NCBI GenBank assembly: GCA_032718565.1 | Contig: JAVGVS010000653.1 | Location: 97,606 to 161,605 of the forward strand | DNA: 64,000 nucleotides | Origin: Distichodus sexfasciatus | Lineage: Eukaryota > Chordata > Actinopteri > Characiformes > Distichodontidae | Reading direction: 5' to 3' | In this document: positions 37,623 through 49,801 of the stretch, in pieces | Layout: each line of letters starts with the position of its first letter | How positions within the stretch are numbered: the first letter of the stretch is position 1 | Notes under the pieces: generated by a model | What the model was told of the DNA's origin: nothing | What the model saw: the letters and a program-made list of their open reading frames with translations, nothing else | Databases searched by the model: none | Program-made: the position numbers and the translations under genes

Positions 37623-39927
37623 AATCAATTTATCTATTTGTTTATTATAAAAAATATTTTTTAATTTGAAAATTTTTTGAGCAGAGTAGTTCTTAATGTC
37701 GATTTTGTTCAATACATGCCTTTTGGCTATTTAGTTATTTGTTTAATTATTTTTACATTTTTATTACAATTATTTTATTTATTTGTAAACTGTTAGAGAA
37801 AGTTAGGTCCGTATAAGTTGATTTCATTTAATTAATACAGTATATATTAATTAATTATTTTAGTTTTTAAACTTTTTGAGCAGAGTAATTTAATTTTGAT
37901 TTAGTACATATATATACAGTACTGTGCAAAAGTTTTAGGGTGTGAAAAAATGCTGTAAACAAAGAATGCTTTCAGAAATATAATGTTTGTTTATTTTTAT
38001 CAATTTACAAAATACAAAGGGAGCGAACCAAAGAAAAATCTAAATCAAATCAATATTTGGTGTTACTACCTTTTGCCTTCAAACCAGCATCAATTCTTAT
38101 AGGTACACTTGCACAAAGTCAGGGATTTTGTAGGATTATAGTCATTATATTATTTTGTAGGATTATAGTCATTATATTATTTTGTAGGATTATAGGATTA
38201 TAGATCTGTGGTTAGTTCTCCAAGATGTTTGGAACAACCTACCAGCCGAGTTCCTTCAAAAACTGTGTGCAAGTGTACCTAGAAGAACTGATGCTGTTTT
38301 GAAGGCAAAGGGTGGTCACACCAAATATTGATTTGATTTAGATTTCTCTTTTGTTTATTCACTGCATTTTGTTGATTGATGAAAATAAATGATTAACACT
38401 TCCATTTCTGAAAGCATTCCTTGTTTACAGCATTTTTTCACACCTGCCTAAAACTTTTGCACAGTACTGCATATACATATTTATATATAAAAGAATACTT
38501 GAGTATGCTTTGTGAGTTACATTTTTTTTTCAAAAAGAAAAAATTTCCACACTAGATATAAAGTCATACAAGAGTGTGTGTGTCTTTTGACAACCGTGTA
38601 AGTGTGTACGTGTTCTAATGAACATGCATGGACGTGTGTGTGTGTGTAAGTTGATCAGTGAATGGATGATGGAAGGGGAAAAATCTGATCCGACTTCTTT
38701 GTGGGAGGAAAGAGAGGAGGAAGAGTGTCATGTTTCTAGTGAAGAAGAGGAAGAGCGTTATTACATTTTTGGATGCCAGGAAGTCCATGCCTATAGCCAC
38801 TTGATAGGAGAAGCTGAGCAGATCCTCAGTGTCCAGAGACAAACCGTCCTCCAGCAGAATCTCACTCACCACGTCACACTCGCCGTACGAACCTCCACCT
38901 GCCACACGGGATGGAAATAAAATTCATCACACAGTCCTGACCTGGGTCTGATCTACCTTACTATAAACCAGTTCCATTTCTATTCGGTTAAATAAAAATA
39001 TATCATCCCACAACACTTCGTCTAGTGAGTACACTAATATCAAATGATTAATCAGAAGGAGTGCAAAGAGAAAGACAGGAGGATAGAGAAAGAGGAGAAA
39101 AAGAGAGGAAGGAGAAACAGAGAGTGGAGTAAAGGGAAAGAGAGAGGAGAGAAACGGGGAAGAAGAGAAAGAAGTGCAGAATGGAGAAAGGGGAGAGGAG
39201 GGAGAGAAAAAGAGAGGAGAAAGAGAGGAAGAAAAAAGAGGGAACAAAAAGACAGAGGGAAAAAGAGGTAGAGAAAAAGAGCAGGTGGAGAGAGAAGGGA
39301 GAAATGGTTGGACAAAATAAAGACAGAAAGATGGAGGATAGAGAGAGGAGAAGGAGACGGGAGGAGAAATACGGAGTGGAATGGAGAGAGAGAGAGGTGG
39401 AGGAGAGAGAAAAATGGGAGAAAGGATGAGGAAAAAGGTGGGAAGAAGAGAAAGGAAAAAAAGAGGAGAGGTGGAGAGGAGAGACAGGGAGAAAAGAGAC
39501 AGATGGAGAGAGACAGAGAAAGAAAAGACAATGAGAGAGATGGACAAAGAGGGGAGGAAAAAGACAGGAAGAAAAGAAGGCCGACAGACAACAGCTAAGA
39601 AAAAAGTAAAGGGAAAGAGAGAGAGAAAAAGTAGAGACGGGGAGAAAAGAGCAAGTAGAGAGATGGAGGAATAAAGAGTGGGAGAGAGACCGAGGGGGAA
39701 AGAAGAGGGAAGAAGAGAAAAAGAGAGAGACAGAAAGAGAGGAGGGTTAGAAATGTAGAGTGGGTGGGAGAGAGAGAGGAAAAAAAGATAGAAGAAAAAG
39801 GGGAAGAAAAACAGAAGAAAATGAGCGAGGAAAAAGAGCGGTGTGAGAGCAGAAAGGGGGAGAAAAAAGAGGTAGAGAGCGAGAAAATGAGGGAGTGGGA
39901 GAAATATAGATTAGTAGAGAGAGGAGG

Positions 39928-39961
<34 letters not shown>

Positions 39962-42900
39962 GGGAGAGAAGAAGATAATGAAATCTCTGTAGCTTAATAT
40001 TTTATCACCTTTATGGAGTGAACGTCTCTTCTCACTGGACAGAACTCCCATCACCGAGGGTCTCATGGTCATGTAGCCGTTTCTACCCTCACTGCAGAAA
40101 CACACGCGCACACATTTTCTACAAAGTCATTTTTCCTCATGGGGACCTCTCAAATGTCCCCATAAAGCCATAAAAAACGAACAAAAGTGATTTTAGGGGA
40201 TAAAAAGGCCCCAAAACGCCCCCACAACGCATAAAAAACATGGCACACACACACACACACAGCACTATCAGCTTTATTATCCACAAAAATTAATTGAACA
40301 CACAGATAGACGTCTGACCCCGAGTCGAGTGGTGAAGCGATGTTGCGGTAATACGAATCCTCCTCCAGTCTGGAGCAGTAGAAGGTTTCCCGCTTCCGAC
40401 GCAGGAAGTTGAGAAGATCGCCGAAGCAGCAGTACTCCGTTATCACTAGAGTGGGACCTGACACACACACACACACATCACACACACAACATACATCACT
40501 ATATTCTTCAGTCTAACTACTTTGTCATCTGAACATTTGTCACTGTGAACACAGCATAGAACACAGCTCACCACAAAGAAACGTGACTTCTGCATTTGAC
40601 ACATCTGTGAAGAAGCAGTGCTTGGGGACGGTACCATGCTCATGAGTACCTCAGTGGTACCTTTACCAGTTTGGGACTTGAACCGGCAACCTTCCCATCA
40701 CGGGGCTAACTGTAAGTTTACATCAAGATCTACTAAAGCGGTAAAATTGCTGAAGGCGCGATTTTTTCCGCTTTAGGTTGCCAGTTCGAATCCCAGACCT
40801 GTAAAGGGTACGCTCCACATTAGTGCTGTCTCAACATCCCTCGTAATTCTAGTCATGCTTGTAACTTGAAAAGCTGACGTTTATACCCTCCATTTCTTTC
40901 TCCCGAATAAAGACAAAATTGTGTCGTTAACCCTCATTCCTCCCCCTCTCGCTCTCTCACCTCCGACGGTGCAGGCTCCCAGCAGGTTGACGATGTTGAT
41001 GTGGTTGCCGAGGTAACTGAGCACCTTCAGTTCGGACATCAGAGCCTCTTTCTCAGTAGCGCGAGCACTCGCTGAAGTCACATCCCAAAAACAAAAACAA
41101 CAACAAGAAGCAGACGAGTTAACAGTCATCCAATCAGATCGATCCTCCGAGAAACACAAAGAAAAAACAGACGTGGCCTGAGGATGAAATTTGAATTAAG
41201 CAGATGCCATAACAATCATAACAAGGTTGCATGGACATTACTTGTTTGTTTGCATATACATTTAATTAGCATTATAAAAGTAACACAATTACAGTACCTT
41301 ATGACTTTTTGCCATAACACAGTAATGTAAGGCATTACTAATTTTCAGTAATATTATACTTGTTACATATTTTGGAAATGTAAAATTTAGTGATGTAGAA
41401 TGAGCTGCAGTTAACTATATTTTAGCAATTTACAACGCAAAGTCCTACTTCCACACTTATTTTGGTCAAAATAACTCAAAAGTAATGCGGGAGTCATGTA
41501 ACGCATTACAGTTCAGAGACAGTAAAATTGGAATGTAACCAATTACTTTGAAATAACCGTAACTAGTCATCTATAATGCCCTGCGGTGTGTTGGTGTCTG
41601 CCCAGGGTTGTTCCCCGCCTTGCGCCCGTAAATTCCTGGGATGTGCACCGGTTCCCCCCGCAACCCTAGCTGGAATTAAGGGGTTCGGATAATCAACGAA
41701 TGAATAGTGATCTAAAATATAGCACATTTTGGCAGTAAGCTGTCCAACACTGATCGTAATTGAGGTAAAAATTAGAATTAATCGAGATGCTGATTTGAGT
41801 CAATATTTCCCAGCCCTTGCTTGCTGAAAGCCTTTATGTCTTAATGTAACCTGATCCTGTCACAAGGAGAACCCAATTGCTACTTCTTAGAATTTGTAGG
41901 AACCTGCTAAGACGTGTTCCAACCATTCACACTCACACCAGTGGAGTTATTTACAGAATTTGGATAAGAGTGATAAGATGTTGGTTACCGAGGCATTGTA
42001 CCGCGTTTGATACACACTCAATTACACTCGCTGTTTTGAACCCGATCTGTTTATCACGAGTTACTAGGAAATTCTAGCAAACTCAAAACAACTTAAATAA
42101 AGCTCCTCAAAAAGCTACACATCAAGTCCAAACAGGCAGCTCTGGAACTGCGATGCTCAGTCTACCGATTTACAAAATTAGGTTTGCAACAACGTGATTA
42201 ATATATTGCTCACTGCCCCTTAATTATGTAATTAATAAAAAGGTTGACTAAAATATATTTAAATATTTCATTGGTTTGACATTTTAACCTCAATCCATTA
42301 ATTCAGATATAATTCATTCTAAAAAATAAAATAAAATAAATAATTTCACCCATAAAATATACTTGGTTGCACAACTATTCCAGGTTTTGACTTAAATGTG
42401 ATTTAAAATGCATTTAACTGTTTACTGCACTTTAAACCCATTTCATTTTCGTTTTGACATACGTTTAAGCATTTTGACAGCCACGGTCATCACCGAGTCA
42501 GCCTTGGACATTCCATAAGCCGTGGCCTCCACGACCTTCCCAAACGCTCCTGATCCCAGAGTTTTCCCTGTGGAGGAAAAAATAAACAAGTTAATGACAT
42601 GTGAACTTTTCTGGTTTTAAAATGAGCATTTTTCGTTAAATTTTAATACATTAACCTTGACCTGAGATCAGTTTGCATTAATACAGGTCTAATATAAGTG
42701 AACAATAAACTAAAGGTAGCACTTTTACAACTCTAACAGATCTGAGATCAGTAGGCCTTAATAAAGGTCTGGCATTAGTGCATATTACCAAAGACACCAC
42801 TATTACAATTACAGCAGATCTGAGATCAGTTTTTATTAACACAAGTGCACATTCAACTAGGGCACCACTACTGCAAGTTCAACAGATCTGAAATCAGTTT

Positions 42901-45900
42901 GCATTAATAGAGGTCTGACATAAGTACATACATTACATCCTTGACCATAAATACAACTCCAGCAGATCTGAAATCAGTTTGCATTCACACAGGTCTCATG
43001 ACAGTGCATATTAAAATAACTTACCACTATTGCAACTCCCACAGATCTGAGATCAGTTTGTATTAATAGGTCTGACATCAGGGCATATTAAACTATACCT
43101 ACACTACTGCAACACCAGCAGATCTGAGATCAGTTTGTATTAATAGGTCTGACATCAGTGCATATTAAACTATACCTACACTACTGCAACACCAGCAGAT
43201 CTGAGATCAGTTTGTATTAATAGGTCTGACATCAGGGCATATTAAACTATACCTACACTACTGCAACACCAGCAGATCTGAGATCAGTTTGTATTAATAG
43301 GTCTGACATCAGTGCATATTAAACTATACCTACACTACTGCAACACCAACAGATCTGAGATCGGTTCGCATTACCACAGGTCTCACATAAGCATAAATTA
43401 AACTGTGTTAAAATTATTAGCATTCTGACAGATCTTAAATCAGTTTGAATTAGCACAGCTCTGACATTAGTTTCTGGCATTTTTGCAAGAAACACGTGTA
43501 GCCACAATAACACAGATGTGAGATCTTTCTGTTCTTCCCATAAAACATTCTTACACTCATCCCCTAACACACCATTATAATCTAACTATCAGCTGCTGTT
43601 CCTTGATGTGCACCGAGCAGGAACTTGGCACAAATCCAAAGTTGCTCTTAGAAGTTGGCAGTTTCAACCTTCCATGAAAGCAGGTGTTAGCAGATCCTGG
43701 TTTGCTTTTTTGCAGTTAAAAGGATGGCAAATAAAACAAAAACATCATACAACCCCCCCTTAACACACCATATCTTATTTCACTGTAAAATATGCTTTAA
43801 AACAGTCATGTTAACATACCTCTCTCACTAACCTCAAAGCAATAATTAATGCAGTTTAAATTAACTTTGTTAATACAAAATTCCATCTGGTTTAACTTAA
43901 AAACTTAAGTGCAATTGCTGCCTTAAAGTTTCAGCTAAAATTCAATTGGATATACACATTATTTCAACTCATTATTTTAAGGCTAGTTTTAGCTTACCAT
44001 TGCTCTCCTTTTATTTCTAATTTATCTGTAAGATGACATATATACTATTGGAAAGAACCACAATATACTGCTATTTCAATTTTGCAAATTTCAAAACATA
44101 AAGTTCACTCTTAAACATAGTTATAACTTACAGTTTCAAGTTAATCTGGCATTCTCAAGTATTTACTCACGTTCTATGAATTGAGTCTAAGTTGCAACAC
44201 TGCATATTGAATCATTTCTGCAGATTTAATGCACAAAAGTACATTCCAATTTTGTAACTGCAGTTTTTCTCCATTTAAATACTGCTGCAATATTTGCACA
44301 TATTGTCAAGTATCTCACGTAATTTAAATTGCACATTTTTCTATTTCTACTTCTAGAGTTGAATCTATATTGTATAGTTTATTTACATATGTATATTCGG
44401 TGTGCCTTCTCTGTACTCTATAGAAACTGGAGCCGCATCATCTCATCTCTCAGAATGCTTGTATATAGCTGAGATGATGATGAAATGTAATTTCACTTTG
44501 CATAAATTATTGTATAAGTTGAAATAAATGAAAGATATAAACATGACTATTTGATTAAATCATTTTACATTGTTTTGGATAAGTACTGCTTTTAAGATTT
44601 CTACATATAGTTTTTTTCATTTATGTTAACATTTATACATTTAGTATTTTAATTTACAGTATATTTCATATATGTTAACATTTATGGTGTTAGAAGTTTT
44701 AACATAATTTGTTTCATATATATGAAGTATATATATATTTGATTTTATAGAGTAGCTAAATGTTGAAAAGTAAAACCATTAGATACAGACAGTCAGACAG
44801 TGTGTTCTTTGTATGGCCAGACTGAAGCCACACTTACAAGAATACACAAATAAAGATAACAGCTTTCGCCGCAATACCGAGACGAGCTCACAAGCGGTCT
44901 TTTGAGTCGGAGAGTTGAGGGTGGAAAAGAGAGGGAGGAGGAAGAGAAAAGCCAGATCAGGTTGTGATGGAGCGATTGGGGGTAGAAAGAGATACGGAAA
45001 AACAGCAAACCAACTGACCGAAACGCAGCTTGTCTCGAGGAAACTCCCACTGCTGGTCGTATGGAAGCTGAGCAGGGTCGATGTACACGTAGTTGTTGCC
45101 ATGGATTCCCTCAATGACCTTCCACTGGATCTGGAATTTGGGTTTCTGGAGAAGGAGGAATTTTGGGAAAGGTGAACAGAGAAAGATGAAGAGAGTGAGA
45201 GATAACAAATGAGCAGAAACCCAACTTCTGGACATTTACAGCATTTAGCAGATGCTCTTATCCAGAGCGACTTACAACAGTGCTTTGTAGTCCACGACTG
45301 TTCTTTGATCTTTAAGCTACGTTTAAAATCAACAACTGTGGTTAAACCAAATTACCGCCGACAAAGTTTTATACTTTAATGAAAAATGGGTTAGAGAAAA
45401 CGAAAGTTCACAGACAGACATACATGTTAGTATTTTTTATCTATTTTTTTTGGATGGGTAAGACAACGTAAATAGTAAGCGGTAAATTAATCCCCTACTC
45501 TTTGAAGAGGTGTGTCTTCAGGCGAAGACAATTATAAAACTAAAACTGGGGGAAAACTGCTGTTTAAAAATAAAAGTATCATCATTTAAAAGTGATTATT
45601 ACCACTAGTTTACTAGATTTAGTAACACCTTAGTCATTTCTATCCATAATTTTAGCAAAGATTTAGTCAGAATTAAACAAACTTTCGTGAGGTTCCAGGA
45701 GTTGAGTTTGAAACTGGGATTAAGTTTTAGGCAGATACCTTGGAATGTTTCTTAGTCTTTGAATGAAAATGCAAATTTAATTCTGCAAATAATTTCAAAA
45801 TTTAATTGTGATTTAAATCATTCAAACCTCAAGATGGGATTCATAAATGAGGATCTTAATTTATGAGTAAAGTTAGATTTAATATGTTTTCAATAGCTGC

Positions 45901-48900
45901 AGATCTTGAAAACTACTCTAAGGGTAAAAATTTTGTTGTGGGGGCATTTGAGAGGTTCCCATGAGGAGAAATGACTTAATAGAAAATGTTTTATTTCAGA
46001 AACTAAAAGAGATAAAAGATGTGCATTTGATTACTGAGGTTAGGGTGAGGGTTAGGATTAGGATTAAGATTAGTTAGGATCTAGTCATTATGGGAGTCTA
46101 TGGAATGTCTCCACAAAGATAGTTGTACAAGTCTGTGTATATGTGTGTGTACAAACAGTAACAGTGTTTGCAAAAGAACCGCATATAACAAGCAGTTACG
46201 CCCTTCTGACAAATACAGCCTCAGGTCTATTGACCCAGTAAATAACGACTTTGTGTGTGTGTGTGTCTTTGCTCTACCTGAGCTGTTTTGCATGGTAAAA
46301 AAGCAGCCAGCACTTCAGCTAAATACTGCGACTAAATCGTCTAGAAATTCTGTTTAATTTACCTGAAATGTAAATATGAAACTTTTTCATAGATCGAACC
46401 CTGTGGGGAGTTTCACTGTAATGACTTTACCTGCATGTACTTGTATGTAAGGAATAGCAGGATGAGGCAGAGGATGGCTGCTGCAGCTACGAAGCCGATC
46501 AGCAGCGGAGTGAAGAGCTCATGTGGAACGGAACGTTCTGGAGAAAAAAGCAGCAGAAAGAAAGAGATCAATGAGTTTATAGAGATGAATATATGGAGAA
46601 CTTGAAGTCAGAAACAAAAAATACATTTAAAGTTTGGTTTATAACTTTGGCAAACGTTGTTTTCCTAAAATTCTTTCATTCTGTGATCTCAGATCATCAG
46701 ATTTTACTGGATCCCTTAAAGGGACATTAGAAAAATCGAAAAAAAATTAGCAAGTTTTGCATGCAAATAAAAAAAATTCACATTTTTGGGTGATCATTTT
46801 GCCTAAGCATGACATTTTTGCATGTGTGAAAAAATGTGTTGTGCACATGTGAAATTATTTTGCACATTTTTGCAATTTGACATGCACACAGCATATTTTT
46901 GCATGAACATCTCATATTTTCACGTGCAAACAGATCTCGTGCTAACTCAAAAAAGTAAGATACCTTTTCACAAGCATTTAGAAAAAGAAAATGTAACATT
47001 TAAAAATTTTATTTAACAATTATTTTGCCTAAACATGACATTTTTGCACGTGTATGTGTGAAAATATGGTGTGCATATTACAGTTTTTCTCGATTGCTTA
47101 CACACTATTACCAGGTTTATGAGCTAAATTTCCCAAACCATTACGCCAAATACCAAAAGACCATTTCCCTGAGCCATAAACACTAAACAACTTTTCTGAC
47201 ACATGAATCAGATTTGGTTAACTCTTACAGCAAAACGCAACACACAAATCCACTCAGTTGTCAATGCCTGCGCCATGTGCTCAGTCAGAAAGCACTTGCA
47301 GTCAATATGGTTCACTCAAGTCAGCACAGCTTGAAACCAATGAGCACACAATTATCCAGGAGGAAACACAGCCAATCAGAATTGTTCACACACCAATCAG
47401 AACCTTCACTCGTTAGATAAAAGGGCCATGTGTCAGTTCACTTGTATTGGAAAAATGGATCTAAAAGGACCTGAAGGTAGAGGAAGGGGACACAGAAGAG
47501 GAAGAGGAAGAGGAAGGACAAGGAGACAAGGGGTTTCTTCCCCCGCTGCCTGGCCAGGGCTCACATTGTCTGTGATGTTGATGAGAATTTATGGCCTGAC
47601 CCAGACCAGAGAAGGGATGCTGATTCAGGATGAATGTGTGTGTTTTTTGTTGTTTTGTTTTGTACAGTAATGTTTTCAATGACATATTGATATTTGATAC
47701 TGGTAATTTCATGTTCTGCATTCTATGTTATTTATCCGTTGCGTATTTTACTGTTGATTTACTTTTTCTCTCGGTTTCGGCTTATAACTACAGTACATCA
47801 CGGAATTTAAAAATTACGCAAATGTGACCCTCCATGGCAAAACCACTCGCTTGTCGCAAATTTTCAAAATTGAGTTATGTTTTCAAAACGATATCTATAT
47901 CGAATGAATCGGGCGACAGATGACTAAGATTTCAACATTCAAAGAAGTCGGGTTTCTCCTGTCACGCCAAGTGAGAAACGGAGAAATCTGCCTTTGAAGT
48001 TGACTATCGCCGTAGCACTCACAGACGCTTGGTGCGGTCGCGGCTACGTTTGTATTTACGGTAGCCTACGCTGCATTCACAGCCACACGGATAGCCTACC
48101 TGCGTTAGGTTAACTGAACTCGGGAGACGAAGATGGATTCCGGAGAAATATCTTCACGCTAGTCAACCAGTGGATTTACCGTAAATATTGAAGTAGAGCG
48201 GTCAAAACACAAACTTTTAACATTCTGCTGGAATTGAATTCCTCACCTCAAGAAAGTCACGTTTTTAGGATGGAAAGGGTAAGTTTTTCAGCCAAATTTA
48301 TTCACAACAGTACAGTATAGACCTTCCACTGTTTCAAAACACTAAAAACAAAAAATCCAACATTTTACCCCACGCAACATGAACGCTTGTTTTTCTCGGA
48401 AACCTCCGTTGCGACAAGCGACTGGTTTTGCCGTGGAGGGTCACATATGCATAGGTGTTGTGTCTTTATATTATGTGTTTCATGAAAAGAGTTTGTTCTG
48501 GGGAAAACCATAAGTGCCATTATTCATTGCAGTAACAGGTTTTTGAGGTATTGTTTTGAACTGAGCTTGCTAGTGTGTATTTCCTGGTTTGTAGTAGATA
48601 TGTATTTGATGCCTTTTGTGTGATTACTGAAGGCAGAGTTTGGTTCAGATGTAGGATTACATGGTTTTGAGTGAAGAGTTTGTTCAAAGCCGACCTCTGG
48701 TGTTACCAACATTGGGTCCTTGAACAAGACCCTTAACCCTAAGTTGCTCTCAGGGGAACTGTCCCTGAAATTAGGAAATGTAAGTCGCTCTGGATAAGAG
48801 CGTCTCCTAAATGCCGTGAATGTAAGTGTATTTTGAGCTTTCTTTTAACATTTAATTTGCAAAAAAGTTAGAAATTGTTGTCAAATTGGGTCATAAATTC

Positions 48901-49770
48901 ACATTTTATTGTTTACTGTTAAAGTTTAAATGTATTGTCAAATCCCACAGATGTTTAAAGCATACCTACTTTTCCTTGACTTAAAGTAGCATAAAGCTAT
49001 TAATGATAAAAAAAGACTAAAACGTTACTAAATCTAGTTCCTAAATGTTGAGTAAAATATAACTACTTTTTCTTCACTAAAACTAGACTAAAACTATGAA
49101 GAATAAAATGTTACTAAATCTATTTACTAAAATGTTGACTAAAATGCAAATTTTTCCTCAACTAAAACCGGACAAATTACCGAAATGTTTTTAAATCTGG
49201 TTTCTAGAATGTTGAGTAAAATATAACTACTTTTTCTCAACTAAAACTATGAAAGATAAAAATGATTTAAATGCTAGTAGGTTTAGTCACTAGAATGTCA
49301 AGTTATTGTTTGGTTTTTATTATTTTCAGTTTCTAAAATGGGGTGAAATAAATAATTTTTAAGTTGCCTCTTATTTTTAGTTTACAGTGTGTGGTTGTTG
49401 CGCTGCTAAGGTCCCACAATAAACCCTACAGCAGGTCATGTTTCTTTTAGCCGCTGCGTTGCTGTGTGTGTGTGTGTTTGTGTGTGTTTGTGTGAGTGCA
49501 TTGCGTGTTATTGTTTTTCTGCTTTGTACACTGAGGTGTAATAAGCTCTTTAGCCATAAGAAGCTTTCTCTCCATTTCAAATCAGAGAATGCAGACTCTG
49601 CAGGAAGTAATCCCCTGTAAACCTGTCATTGGCGTTTACCTCCCTCATAAGCATCTCTCCATCGCTCTCTCTCTCTCTCCCCTCCTTCCCTCCCTCCATC
49701 GTCCCACTGTGTCCAAAACAGAGTCCTCCACATTTCATCCTTGCTCTAGTGCACACACACTCTCTAATAA

Positions 49771-49801
<31 letters not shown>

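Larger units (their letters stand above)
35248..38764. other. kit intron 16 (3.5 kb): hAT-like MITE and foldback element
   Basis: The two mobile elements are listed separately. 36480-37900 is AT-rich with TA/TG microsatellite (37587-37621); no element or gene is seen there. Confidence 0.6.
41072..42462. other. kit intron 12: MITE fragment, SINE tail, AT-rich filler
   Basis: 1,391 bp. The mobile-element parts are listed. 41830-42460 is AT-rich with no element recognised. Confidence 0.6.
42568..45018. other. kit intron 11: 77-bp minisatellite and TIR element
   Basis: 2,451 bp. 42655-43445 is tandem repeat and 43778-44575 is a putative non-autonomous transposon. 43450-43770 and 44580-45018 contain nothing recognisable apart from AT-rich runs. 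Confidence 0.6.

Noticed and set aside
39044..39997. Long open frames on both strands, up to 206 codons (Lys/Glu/Arg-rich one way, Leu/Ser/Phe-rich the other)
   Set aside because: They lie wholly in a purine tract; the codon content just mirrors GAGA/GAAA composition, and frames overlap on both strands.
40313..40318. Alternative exon 14 donor GTCTAT six bases downstream
   Set aside because: It would make the splice phase 0 and put TGA at the start of exon 15; the GTCAGA donor keeps the frame and the KIT alignment.
46037..46078. TTAGGG-like cluster as an interstitial telomere
   Set aside because: Only a few drifting units (TTAGGGTGAGGGTTAGGATT); too short and irregular.
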